Assembly (NCBI GenBank): GCA_034521755.1
Contig: JAXHMB010000004.1
Location: 186,001-250,000, forward strand
Source: JAXHMB01 sp034521755
GTDB taxonomy: Bacteria > Bacteroidota > Rhodothermia > Balneolales > Balneolaceae
Direction: 5' to 3'
DNA: 64,000 bases
Part shown: positions 42,925 to 50,682 of the stretch, piece after piece
How positions within the stretch are numbered: position 1 is the stretch's first letter
How the letters are laid out: the number at the start of each line of letters is the position of its first letter
Program-made: the position numbers and the translations under genes
Notes under the pieces: generated by a model
The model's input: only the letters and a program-made list of their open reading frames with translations
Databases searched by the model: none
Told to the model about the DNA's origin: nothing

Positions 42925-43524
42925 CTAGCAATCTTCGCAGGTCTCATCTTTAATTTTTTGGTAGGTTACAGCTCTGCCCTCTTCTCCAAATTCTACCTGG
43001 CAACAAGCAGCCAGCACTTCTCCCAGCTTTTGGCGTGCCCGCTGCACCCTGGACTTTACTCCCGATAATGACAATCCCAATTCATCAGCTATATCTTGTT
43101 GTTTTATACCTTTTACATCCGCCATTCTTAGCGGAATTGCATATTTATCGGGCAGCTCATCAATCATCGGAATTAGCCAAGACATCACTTCTTCATGTAC
43201 ATCATGACTGCCTTCAAACTCATTCAGGTCAAGAACCGAATCTTCCGTACGCTCCCCTGTTACATCATCACTTAACAGCTGTTCTTTATCTCTTCCTTTC
43301 TTTCTGTAATAATCTGCCAGGGCCCGGCGCGTAATACCAAACACCCACGACTGTACGCGGTCTTCGTATTGAAGCCTGTCAATCCCCTTGTGAATCCGAA
43401 TAAAAATATCCTGCAGAATATCTTGAGCTACTTCATCGCTTGATACTTTGGATCGGATAAAACCCCGCACCTGATCGCTGAACTTTTGCCAGAGTACTTC
43501 TGTATTTAGTTGGTTTTGAGACAT
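42925..43524 (-). CDS. sigZ: SigZ-like ECF sigma factor with Cys-rich tail
   Basis: ECF sigma factor of 199 aa. Region 2 includes VAQDILQDIFIRIHKGI and VQSWVFGITRRALADYYRK (about residues 35-80); region 4 includes LPLRM-type IDELPDKYAIPLRMADVKGIKQQ and LGLSLSGVKSRVQRARQKLGE (about 120-170). Unlike standard ECFs it ends with about 30 residues containing a vicinal Cys pair (AACCQVEF) and a final CEDC. The tail is the feature of SigZ proteins and suggests direct thiol or metal sensing. No anti-sigma gene is adjacent. It lies directly upstream of the ArsI/CadI-like gene, a likely target. ATG at 43524 used. Confidence 0.8.
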   Translation of the reverse strand: MSQNQLNTEVLWQKFSDQVRGFIRSKVSSDEVAQDILQDIFIRIHKGIDRLQYEDRVQSWVFGITRRALADYYRKKGRDKEQLLSDDVTGERTEDSVLDLNEFEGSHDVHEEVMSWLIPMIDELPDKYAIPLRMADVKGIKQQDIADELGLSLSGVKSRVQRARQKLGEVLAACCQVEFGEEGRAVTYQKIKDETCEDC

Positions 43525-43626
43525 TCTTAACAACTAATTTGTTAACTGTAATATTAAATTACTAAAATTAATTCTATTTTTATCCTCCTATTTCTAAGGA
43601 TTTCTTTCATTAAACTATTAGCTTAA

Positions 43627-43713
43627 AAAGTCCCTCTTAGAGAAGAGGGATTTAGGGAGATTGATAAATCAGTAAATTCAATCCTTCTGTCTTCCTTTTC
43701 TAAGGAAGAACTC
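43627..43713 (+). repeat. Two-hairpin repeat, copy 1 (left of DUF559 gene)
   Basis: 87 bp. Hairpin A: TCCCTCTT-AGAG-AAGAGGGA (43631-43650), then TTTAGGGAGATTGATAAAT, then CAATCCTTCT and hairpin B: CTTCCTT-TTCT-AAGGAAG (43691-43708), ending AACTC. A related copy with compensatory changes in hairpin A lies on the other side of the DUF559 gene (44174-44265), in the same orientation. Confidence 0.8.
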
Positions 43714-43768
43714 ATTTATTGCATTATCTGCTTGGATATTACTTAAAAGAGCAAAACATCAAGAGAGA

Positions 43769-44134
43769 ATGAGCAAGAACAAATCACATTACAACAAAGA
43801 ACACAAAGAATTAGCCCGTAAACTTCGTAAAGAGGGCACTAAAGGAGAGGCAATTCTTTGGAGTGAAGTATTGCGCGCCAAAAAATTCCATGGATATCAA
43901 TTCAATCGCCAATTTTGTATTGACGATTATATAGTTGATTTCATATCTCGAAAATTAAAGTTGATAATAGAAGTCGATGGATATTCCCACAACTTCAAGT
44001 ACGAAAAGGATAAATTAAGGGATGAGCGGCTAAATAAATTGGGATATACCGTAGTGCGTTTTACAGAAAAAGAAGTGCGTGAGGATCTCCATAATGTTAT
44101 TCGTGTGCTGGAAAGTTATTTGCCTGATAAATAG
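43769..44134 (+). CDS. DUF559 endonuclease-fold protein
   Basis: Protein of 121 aa. N-terminal basic helix with ARKLRKEGTKGEAILWSEV, then FHGYQFNRQFCIDDYIVDFISRKLKLIIEVDGYSH (motif elements near residues 43-76), and RFTEKEVREDLHNVI. The D-(V)DF and EVDG elements are the acidic residues of a PD-(D/E)xK fold related to Vsr-type nicking enzymes. DNA cleavage is inferred; the biological role of the family is unknown. No methylase is adjacent. The gene lies between two copies of a two-hairpin repeat in the same orientation (55 bp and 39 bp away), which suggests a functional or mobile association. Confidence 0.82.
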   Translation: MSKNKSHYNKEHKELARKLRKEGTKGEAILWSEVLRAKKFHGYQFNRQFCIDDYIVDFISRKLKLIIEVDGYSHNFKYEKDKLRDERLNKLGYTVVRFTEKEVREDLHNVIRVLESYLPDK

Positions 44135-44173
44135 TAGATCTGTTCAATCCTCCTTGATAAAGTTTACATATTT

Positions 44174-44265
44174 AAAGTCCCCTTTGGAGAAAGGGGATTT
44201 AGGGGAATTGATTAAATGAGCTACCACATTCAATCCTTCTGACTTCCTTCTCCAAGGAAGAACTC
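44174..44265 (+). repeat. Two-hairpin repeat, copy 2 (right of DUF559 gene)
   Basis: 92 bp. Hairpin A: TCCCCTTT-GGAG-AAAGGGGA (44178-44197); hairpin B: CTTCCTT-CTCC-AAGGAAG (44243-44260); same order and spacing as copy 1. Stem A differs from copy 1 at two positions on each arm, all compensated. It lies in the 316-bp gap 44135-44450, whose remaining sequence holds only the inverted repeat at 44403-44430. Confidence 0.8.
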
Positions 44266-44402
44266 TTTTACGAGTAGAAAATTTTAAAATCATTCTTACA
44301 ATGCCCTCTGCATAAGCTTATCTTAAGAAACTTTAGTGCAGTAGGAAGCACCGAATGAGATCCAAAACCATATAGATTTCTATTTACAGTCATCCAAGTA
44401 AG

Positions 44403-44430
44403 GTAAGGACACGGCACGCGGTGTCCTTAC
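44403..44430. repeat. Inverted repeat downstream of the Ste24 protease
   Basis: 10-bp perfect arms GTAAGGACAC/GTGTCCTTAC with an 8-nt loop, 21 bp after the protease stop. No U-tract on either side, so it is a stem-loop of unknown role rather than a standard terminator. Confidence 0.5.
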
Positions 44431-44450
44431 TAACGACGACTTAATCCTTA

Positions 44451-45683
44451 TTAATTTGTACTCCTAATCGCCTTAATGCGCTCCAACACCGGAGGATGTG
44501 AATAGTTCAGAAATACGTAAAACGGATGCGGTGTCAGATTGGAAAGATTATCTTTCGAAAGTTTTTTCAGGGCTTCAATCATCGGTTCTTTTTGAAACGT
44601 GGTAGAAGCATATTCATCTGCTTCGAACTCGTGCTTACGCGAGACCATCTGCATAAAGACAGAAAGAATCATATCTATAGGAGCGTACAGCATTCCAAAG
44701 AAAATGAGTCCGGCATAAACGGATGATTGCTCCATATAAAACGCATCATACAGTCCCTGCGAGTTTAAAAAAACCGATAATAAAAAAAACATTACCCCGG
44801 TTTGGATAATGCTTGCGGCCATATTTTTGATAATATGTTTTTTCTTATAGTGACCAATCTCGTGGGCCAGCACCGCCACCAGCTCATCTTCAGTATGGTT
44901 TTCAATAAGCGTGTCATACAAGGCAATACGCTTGTTCTTGCCGAAGCCGGTAAAAAAGGCATTGGATTTGCTGGACCGCTTGGAGCCGTCCATCACGTAG
45001 ATGCCTTCCAGGGCAAAGTTCACCTTGTCAGCGTAATCACGGATTTTTTGCCGAAGCTCTCCGTCTTCAAGCGGATCAAAATCATTGAACAGCGGCATAA
45101 TCCACGTGGGCGCGACAAACTGCACAAACAAGGTAAATGCCGTAACGGCCGCCCAGGCATAAAGCCAGGCATACTGATCAATGTAGGTGAAGAAAGCTAT
45201 GATCCCGGCCAGTAGCGGACCGCCAAGCAAAACTCCCAACGCCAGTCCTTTAACCATATCAAGGATAAAAGTCTTTATAGTCGTTTTGTTGAATCCAAAC
45301 CGTTCTTCAATCACAAAAGTCGAATAAATGCTAAAGGGAAGAGAGAGCAGTGTTTTAAATAAAATAAGGATACCAATATAGGCCAATCCGGTCCAGATGG
45401 TACCCAACTCCCAGCTGCGTACAATCTCATCCAGCCAGTTAAAGCCGCCGGCAAACCAAAACACCAGCAAAACCAGCAGATTAAAAGCAGAGGTTAAAAT
45501 TCCAAAACGGGTATTTACCTTGGTGTACTGCTGGGATTTGTCATAAGTCTCTTCATCATAGACACCATCAAATTCATCAGGCAGTTCTTTATCCAACGAT
45601 TGCAGATTCAAATAATCGCTGACCAGATTGAGGATGAAATCAACAGCCAGGGTTACCAGAATGATGATACTGAAAATATTCAT
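44451..45683 (-). CDS. M48 family (Ste24-like) membrane metalloprotease
   Basis: Inner-membrane zinc protease of 410 aa. Several hydrophobic segments (about residues 5-20, 65-85, 100-120, 150-200, 290-350). HEIGH zinc motif in VLAVLAHEIGHYKKKH-type context near residue 280 and the third ligand Glu in KHEFEADEYAS. IYVMDGSKRSSKSNAFFTGFGKNKRIALYDTLI is represented around residues 235-265, as in CAAX protease/Ste24. In bacteria such enzymes cut or quality-control membrane proteins rather than prenylated ones. Length normal. Monocistronic, divergent from the SDR gene. Confidence 0.92.
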   Translation of the reverse strand: MNIFSIIILVTLAVDFILNLVSDYLNLQSLDKELPDEFDGVYDEETYDKSQQYTKVNTRFGILTSAFNLLVLLVFWFAGGFNWLDEIVRSWELGTIWTGLAYIGILILFKTLLSLPFSIYSTFVIEERFGFNKTTIKTFILDMVKGLALGVLLGGPLLAGIIAFFTYIDQYAWLYAWAAVTAFTLFVQFVAPTWIMPLFNDFDPLEDGELRQKIRDYADKVNFALEGIYVMDGSKRSSKSNAFFTGFGKNKRIALYDTLIENHTEDELVAVLAHEIGHYKKKHIIKNMAASIIQTGVMFFLLSVFLNSQGLYDAFYMEQSSVYAGLIFFGMLYAPIDMILSVFMQMVSRKHEFEADEYASTTFQKEPMIEALKKLSKDNLSNLTPHPFYVFLNYSHPPVLERIKAIRSTN

Positions 45684-45780
45684 GCTACTTTTAACTAAAG
45701 ATAGAAATTATTTTACGTTAACTACTGTATTGTAGATAGTACATGAAAGCCTAAAATAATAATCTGATATTGAATTTTTT

Positions 45781-46500
45781 ATGAAGTTGGACCTTAATGA
45801 AAAACATATTGTCATAACCGGTGGTACCGGTGCATTAGGTTCTGCTGTTACGCAATTACTTTTGAATTCAGGAGCTAAGTGCAGCATTCCCTGTTTTGAT
45901 GAGACAGAGCTGAAATCGTTTGATCTTAAAGACCATGAACAAATTTTTTTGAAAAAAGGGGTCGATCTCACTGATGAAGAAGCTGCATACTCATTTTTTA
46001 GTGATGCTATAGCCGAGCAGGGTCCGCTTTGGGGATCTATTCACGTCGCCGGCGGATTTGGAATGGGATCCATTGAAGACACAACCAAATCCGATTTCAT
46101 AAAGCAAATAAACCTCAATTTGGTCACTTGCTACAATAGCTGTCGCGCTGCGGTACAGCATTTTAAAGATCAGGGTGCCGGCGGACGCATCGTCAACATA
46201 GCCGCACGTCCTGCCTTGGAGCCACGACAGGGAAAAGGCATGACGGCCTATACCACTGCCAAAGCCGGAGTAGCAGCTCTCACTCAATCGCTGGCTGCCG
46301 AAGTGGTAGAGGATGACATCCTGGTCAACGCCATCGCACCTTCAGTTATCGATACCCCACAAAACCGCGAAGGCATGCCCAATGCCGATTTCGATAAATG
46401 GCCTAAACCTGAAGAACTTGCCGAACAAATTGCATATCTGGCATCGCCGCAAAACAAAGTGACAAGGGGTGGGGTCATACCGGTTTATGGTAAAAGCTAG
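45781..46500 (+). CDS. SDR-fold protein lacking the usual catalytic Ser
   Basis: Short-chain dehydrogenase/reductase fold of 239 aa. TGGTGALGSAVTQLLL gives the nucleotide-binding loop, the HVAGGFGMGSIED strand replaces the NNAG motif, and YTTAK holds the catalytic Tyr-Lys. The Ser normally 13 residues before the Tyr is absent: the segment reads NIAARPALEPRQGKGMTAY. This may be a recognised SDR branch with altered chemistry or a binding protein. An N-terminal TMS or signal is absent. Substrate unknown. The gene stands alone between divergent and convergent neighbours. Confidence 0.82.
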   Translation: MKLDLNEKHIVITGGTGALGSAVTQLLLNSGAKCSIPCFDETELKSFDLKDHEQIFLKKGVDLTDEEAAYSFFSDAIAEQGPLWGSIHVAGGFGMGSIEDTTKSDFIKQINLNLVTCYNSCRAAVQHFKDQGAGGRIVNIAARPALEPRQGKGMTAYTTAKAGVAALTQSLAAEVVEDDILVNAIAPSVIDTPQNREGMPNADFDKWPKPEELAEQIAYLASPQNKVTRGGVIPVYGKS

Positions 46501-46570
46501 ATAAATTTATTCGGATCTAAGTTTTTTTAGTGGGAAATGCTAAAATAGCTTTATTAAAACTTGATAAGGC

Positions 46571-47359
46571 TCATTCCAAGTTTAGGTTCTTCAAAGCATC
46601 CTGAGCTGCCCGGTAACCAAGATCAATCATTTCCTTGGTATGGCTTGTATCTGTACGACTAAATTTGCCCAATTCAGGCTGAATCAATAGGTCCACCTCA
46701 TCCATCTTTACTTTAGCCAAATGAATCAGGGCAATTTCAAGTGTGTTATTTAAAACATCAATCAAATCTTCAGGACGCTTATACTTTCTATCCGATTTGA
46801 GGTCGACGCCAATTAGGTATTCGGCTGAAAAATCTTTCAAAGGAGTTACAGGTATGCTTTCCATGAGTCCTCCATCTACAAGCATTCGACCATTAATTTC
46901 TACCGGTTCAAAAATAACCGGGATACAGGTGCTGGCTTTAATTGCCTGTGAAACATTACCTTCTTTCAAAACGACTTTTTCACCGCTGGATATGTCGGTT
47001 GTTATAACTGCAAGCCTTATATTCGCCTGATCAAAAGTAACATCTCCCACCCGTTCACTTATCAATTCTCCAAGCTCATCATTAGAGAGAAGACCCATAC
47101 CCGATAATGTGAAACCGGAAATATCCAGCCAGTCCAGCTCCTCAGCTATTATTTCTATTTCTTTTACTGGTATTCCGAATGCATATAATGCCCCAACCAG
47201 CGCTCCGATACTGGTTCCTGCGATGTAGTCCGGCTTCAAGTTGTTCTCTTCAAGTGCCTTCAGCACCCCAATATGTGCTGCTCCTAAAGCAGCACCGCTA
47301 CCCAAAGCGAGGCCTATTTTCTTAGATTTTGACCCATCATTTCCAAAAAAACTACCCAT
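46571..47359 (-). CDS. Patatin-like phospholipase (RssA-type)
   Basis: Ser-Asp dyad lipid acyl hydrolase of 262 aa. Oxyanion hole GLALGSGAALGAAHIGVLKAL (about residues 16-36; GSGAALG in place of GGGxRG), nucleophile elbow AGTSIGALVG with Ser49-50 region, and the catalytic Asp in VDGGLMESIPV. It is the length of the short RssA/YchK class and lacks a barrel domain. Cytoplasmic; substrate probably phospholipid or acyl ester. Monocistronic and divergent from the ene-reductase gene, with which it shares a 169-bp promoter region. Confidence 0.88.
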   Translation of the reverse strand: MGSFFGNDGSKSKKIGLALGSGAALGAAHIGVLKALEENNLKPDYIAGTSIGALVGALYAFGIPVKEIEIIAEELDWLDISGFTLSGMGLLSNDELGELISERVGDVTFDQANIRLAVITTDISSGEKVVLKEGNVSQAIKASTCIPVIFEPVEINGRMLVDGGLMESIPVTPLKDFSAEYLIGVDLKSDRKYKRPEDLIDVLNNTLEIALIHLAKVKMDEVDLLIQPELGKFSRTDTSHTKEMIDLGYRAAQDALKNLNLE

Positions 47360-47471
47360 AAACTCATTCCTCTATTCATTTATGACCTCTTTCTACAAAT
47401 AAGACTGATTTAAAACCTATTCATTCATCAAAACCAATCTAGTCAATAGAAAGAAACTATTTTATCCCTAT

Positions 47472-47491
47472 TTAGTTTAATATTAAACTAA
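47472..47491. promoter_or_regulatory. Perfect 20-bp palindrome before the ene-reductase gene, possible operator
   Basis: TTAGTTTAATATTAAACTAA, ending 37 bp before the ene-reductase ATG. The size suits a MarR- or TetR-type dimer. The MarR gene of the cluster (53190-53609) is the nearest regulator, but its own flanking motifs differ, so the pairing is open. Confidence 0.45.
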
Positions 47492-47528
47492 TAACAGTAA
47501 TTGAAAACCAACTCTTAAATATACAAAC

Positions 47529-48641
47529 ATGGCTATTGAACAAAATCCACTACTGGCTCCCTATAATTTAGGTGAATTTGAACTGTCCAATCGTGTTATA
47601 ATGGCGCCCATGACCCGAAGCCGGGCCGGCGAAGGTAATGCACCAACTGAACTAAATGCAGCATATTACAAACAAAGAGCCTCAGCCGGACTTATAATTT
47701 CTGAGGGCACTCAAATCTCTGAACAAGGAGTCGGATATCCATGGACACCGGGTATTCATACCGAAGAACAAATCGAAGGATGGAAAAAAGTTACGAATGC
47801 TGTACATAAAGCAGATGGACGCATATTTGCTCAAATCTGGCATGTGGGACGCATTTCCCACCCGTATTTTCATGACGGTGACTTACCCGTAGCTCCCTCA
47901 GCTATCAAACCGGAAGGACAAGCATTTACCCCCGAAGGCATGAAAGATTTTGTAGAACCACGCGCACTTGAGACCGAAGAAATCCCGGGCATTATTGAGG
48001 ACTATGTTCAAGCCGCAAAGAATGCGCTGGAGGCTGGTTTTGATGGCGTTGAGATTCACGGCGCCAATGGGTACCTGATTGACCAATTCATCCAGGATGG
48101 CACCAATCAGCGAACAGATGATTATGGCGGCAGCGTAAAAAACCGAGCAAGATTTGCACTTGAAGTAACGGAAGCTGTTGCTGATGCTATCGGTTCAAAA
48201 AAAGTCGGTATTCGCCTTTCACCAAGTGGTACGTTTAATGATATGTATGACTCGAATTCAAAGCACACATTTACCTATGTCATCAATCAGCTAAACCAAT
48301 TTGACCTGGCATATCTGCACCTAGTAGAACCTCTTTCTGACGTAAGTGATATGAATAACTATTTGGAAAATGTTACTTCCTTTTTCAGAAATATATATGA
48401 AGGTACCATTATCACTTGTGGAGCATATGACCGGAATTCTGGAATAAAAGCTATAGAACAAGGCACAAGTGATTTAGTAGCTTATGCCAAGCTATTCCTG
48501 GCCAACCCCGACCTACCGGAAAAGTTTGCCGCCAATGCCGAGCTCAATAAGCCAAATAGCGATACCTTTTATGGTGGCGATGAAACCGGATATACCGATT
48601 ATCCATTCATGGATGAAGAAACCCAAATAGAAGTAGCGTAG
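47529..48641 (+). CDS. Old yellow enzyme family alkene reductase
   Basis: FMN-dependent ene-reductase of 370 aa (NemA/OYE type). RVIMAPMTRSRAGEGNAPTELNAAYY opens the TIM barrel, QIWHVGRISHP and the substrate-binding HGANGYLIDQFIQDGTNQRTD motif (about residues 180-200; His-x-x-Asn) are intact, and the second half has YDRNSGI and VAYAKLFLANPDLPEKF. It reduces activated C=C bonds in quinones, maleimides, enals or nitro compounds using NAD(P)H. First of a co-oriented cluster with two ring-cleaving dioxygenases, an MhqD-like esterase and a KefB-like antiporter, which points to electrophile defence. A (GTTGCTG)8 tandem repeat begins at its stop codon. Confidence 0.93.
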   Translation: MAIEQNPLLAPYNLGEFELSNRVIMAPMTRSRAGEGNAPTELNAAYYKQRASAGLIISEGTQISEQGVGYPWTPGIHTEEQIEGWKKVTNAVHKADGRIFAQIWHVGRISHPYFHDGDLPVAPSAIKPEGQAFTPEGMKDFVEPRALETEEIPGIIEDYVQAAKNALEAGFDGVEIHGANGYLIDQFIQDGTNQRTDDYGGSVKNRARFALEVTEAVADAIGSKKVGIRLSPSGTFNDMYDSNSKHTFTYVINQLNQFDLAYLHLVEPLSDVSDMNNYLENVTSFFRNIYEGTIITCGAYDRNSGIKAIEQGTSDLVAYAKLFLANPDLPEKFAANAELNKPNSDTFYGGDETGYTDYPFMDEETQIEVA

Positions 48642-48696
48642 TTGCTGGTTGCTGGTTGCTGGTTGCTGGTTGCTGGTTGCTGGTTGCTGGTTGCTG
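48641..48696 (+). repeat. Heptamer tandem repeat (GTTGCTG)8
   Basis: Eight perfect tandem copies of GTTGCTG starting on the last base of the ene-reductase stop codon. 7 is not a multiple of 3, but the tract is non-coding, so copy-number change would alter only the spacer before the next gene. Perfect copies suggest recent slippage. Confidence 0.95.
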
Positions 48697-48817
48697 AAAA
48701 ATATGACGTTTTATTCAGAATCAAGCTGAATGTTTAATTTTGAAACCCTTGTAACTTGCAACCTGAATCCTGTAACTTTATCAGCAATAGTATATGTTTA
48801 AGAAAAAATAAAAACTC

Positions 48818-49747
48818 ATGAGCCATCGCAAAGGCATCCATCACATAACTGCAGTCGCAGGAGATCCCCAACAGAATCTGGACTTTTATTCCGGCCTGCT
48901 GGGTCTGCGTCTGGTAAAAAAAACAGTCAATTTTGATGATCCCTCGGTGTACCACCTTTATTACGGAGATGCTTCCGGAAGCCCAGGGTCTATCCTCACT
49001 TTTTTTCCATGGACACAGCTTCAACAAGGTGAACCTGACCGCGGGCAGGCTATAGCGATTTCTTTTTCTATTCCAACCGATTCAATCTCTTTTTGGACAG
49101 ATTATTTCAATAAGAAAGACATCCGATATATGGATCCTTTTGAACGCTTTGGGAAAAAGGTTATTGGCCTGCAAGATCCGGACGGCTTACACCTGGAACT
49201 GATTGCTGACCCTGCTGCCGACAAAGCCGACGGCTGGAACAACGGACCTGTGCCTGCCGAACATACTATTCGAGGATTTCATGGCGTAACGCTGGCTGAA
49301 GATAATTATCAGTCAACAGGACAGCTGCTAATAGAATCGCTCGGCTTTGAAGAAGTTGATCAAGAACATGACCGGATACTCTACCGATCAGACAGTCAGT
49401 TCGGATCTACAGTAGAGATCATTGATAACGCTCAACTGGATGGACGCCCCGGGAAGGGAACGGTACATCACGTGGCGTTTCGGGCTAAGGACAAAGATGA
49501 ACAGCTTGCTATCAGAAAAGACCTGGTAGATATCGGATACCATGTCACAGATGTGAAAGATCGCCAGTACTTTGAGTCTATATACTTTCATGAGCCGGGC
49601 GGCGTGCTCTTTGAAGTAGCCACCGATCCTCCCGGATTCACTACTGATGAATCACTGGATTCATTAGGACAAAAGCTCCAGCTTCCGCCCTGGCTGGAAT
49701 CCAAAAGGGACTTAATTGAAGCAGACTTAATAACATTAGACTATTAG
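48818..49747 (+). CDS. Ring-cleaving dioxygenase, VOC family (MhqO-like), paralogue 1
   Basis: Protein of 309 aa made of two VOC half-domains. GIHHITAVAGDPQQNLDFYSGLLGLRLVKKTVNFDD-type opening (about residues 5-40) supplies a metal His; VHHVAFRAKDKDEQ in the second half supplies another; GVLFEVATDPPGF ends with a Glu. Known relatives (MhqO/MhqA/LinE-like) open (hydro)quinone rings or confer quinone resistance. The start is ATG at 48818. The paralogue follows 4 bp after its stop, and the pair looks like a tandem duplication. The specific substrate is unknown. Confidence 0.85.
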   Translation: MSHRKGIHHITAVAGDPQQNLDFYSGLLGLRLVKKTVNFDDPSVYHLYYGDASGSPGSILTFFPWTQLQQGEPDRGQAIAISFSIPTDSISFWTDYFNKKDIRYMDPFERFGKKVIGLQDPDGLHLELIADPAADKADGWNNGPVPAEHTIRGFHGVTLAEDNYQSTGQLLIESLGFEEVDQEHDRILYRSDSQFGSTVEIIDNAQLDGRPGKGTVHHVAFRAKDKDEQLAIRKDLVDIGYHVTDVKDRQYFESIYFHEPGGVLFEVATDPPGFTTDESLDSLGQKLQLPPWLESKRDLIEADLITLDY

Positions 49748-49751
49748 CATT

Positions 49752-50681
49752 ATGAATTATCAACCGGGAATACATCACATTACCGTCATGGCCGGCGACC
49801 CACAGCTCAATGCAAACTTCTACGTCAACAAGCTGGGAATGCGCATGATTAAAAAATCGGTCAACCAGGATGATCCGGGCACCTATCATCTGTTTTATGG
49901 AAATGAAGCTGCAACTGCCGGATCAAGCCTCACGTTCTTCCCCTGGCCCCGAGCTGTAAAAGGAGAACCGGGAACAGGCGAAGCTGTCACTGTGGGTTTT
50001 TCTGTTCCGGAAAATTCAACAGATTTTTGGATACAAAGGCTGAAAGAACAAGACATCCCTCATGGTGATACGTTTGAACGATTCGGCTATACCATACTCC
50101 CTTTCAAAGATCCTGATGGACTCAGTTTAGAACTGGTTTTTGATGATACTGATATTTCATTGGATTCATCCTGGAAAGGAACCGTTGAAAAAGAACACGC
50201 TATCAAAGGATTCTGGGGAACCACGCTCAAAGTCACTGCCGAAGAATCCACTGCTCAAATTTTGACGGATATATTAGGTTTTGAGAAAACAGATTCAAAG
50301 GAAAATCTATCGCTCTATAGAACTGATGCTCCAATCGGGCATTCCGTTATTATTGAGACCGCTGATACTGCTCCGGGAAAGAATGGACGCGGCATTGTTC
50401 ACCACGTCGCTTTCCGGGCAAAAAATGAGGACCATCTTGAAGAACTTCGGAAAAAAGTGATGGAATTGGGCCTGTCTCCTACTCAAATTATAGACCGTCA
50501 CTGGTTTAAATCAGTCTATTACCAAACAAGAGCAGGTATTCTTTTTGAAATGGCCACTGAAGGTCCCGGCTATACCGTTGATGAAGACCCGGCACACCTG
50601 GGTGAACAATTGATTCTGCCTCCCTGGCTGAAATCCAAAAGAGAACTTATTGAAAACCAACTACCGGAAATTAATCTATAA
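49752..50681 (+). CDS. Ring-cleaving dioxygenase, VOC family (MhqO-like), paralogue 2
   Basis: Protein of 309 aa, the same length as the preceding gene and alignable over its whole length: HHITVMAGDPQLNANFYV, KKSVNQDDPGTYHLFYG and VHHVAFRAKNEDHLEEL mirror paralogue 1, with differences scattered throughout. Both copies keep the metal-binding His and terminal Glu, so both may be active, perhaps on different ring substrates. Divergence is too high for a very recent duplication. One base pair separates its stop from the ATG of the esterase gene, so all three are co-translated. Confidence 0.85.
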   Translation: MNYQPGIHHITVMAGDPQLNANFYVNKLGMRMIKKSVNQDDPGTYHLFYGNEAATAGSSLTFFPWPRAVKGEPGTGEAVTVGFSVPENSTDFWIQRLKEQDIPHGDTFERFGYTILPFKDPDGLSLELVFDDTDISLDSSWKGTVEKEHAIKGFWGTTLKVTAEESTAQILTDILGFEKTDSKENLSLYRTDAPIGHSVIIETADTAPGKNGRGIVHHVAFRAKNEDHLEELRKKVMELGLSPTQIIDRHWFKSVYYQTRAGILFEMATEGPGYTVDEDPAHLGEQLILPPWLKSKRELIENQLPEINL

Positions 50682-50682
50682 T

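Noticed and set aside
43627..44265. CRISPR-like array
   Set aside because: Only two copies, separated by a coding gene and with internal hairpins; no regular spacers and no cas genes.
48641..48696. CRISPR or coding explanation for the GTTGCTG tract
   Set aside because: The units are contiguous with no spacers and start at a stop codon; it is a simple tandem repeat.
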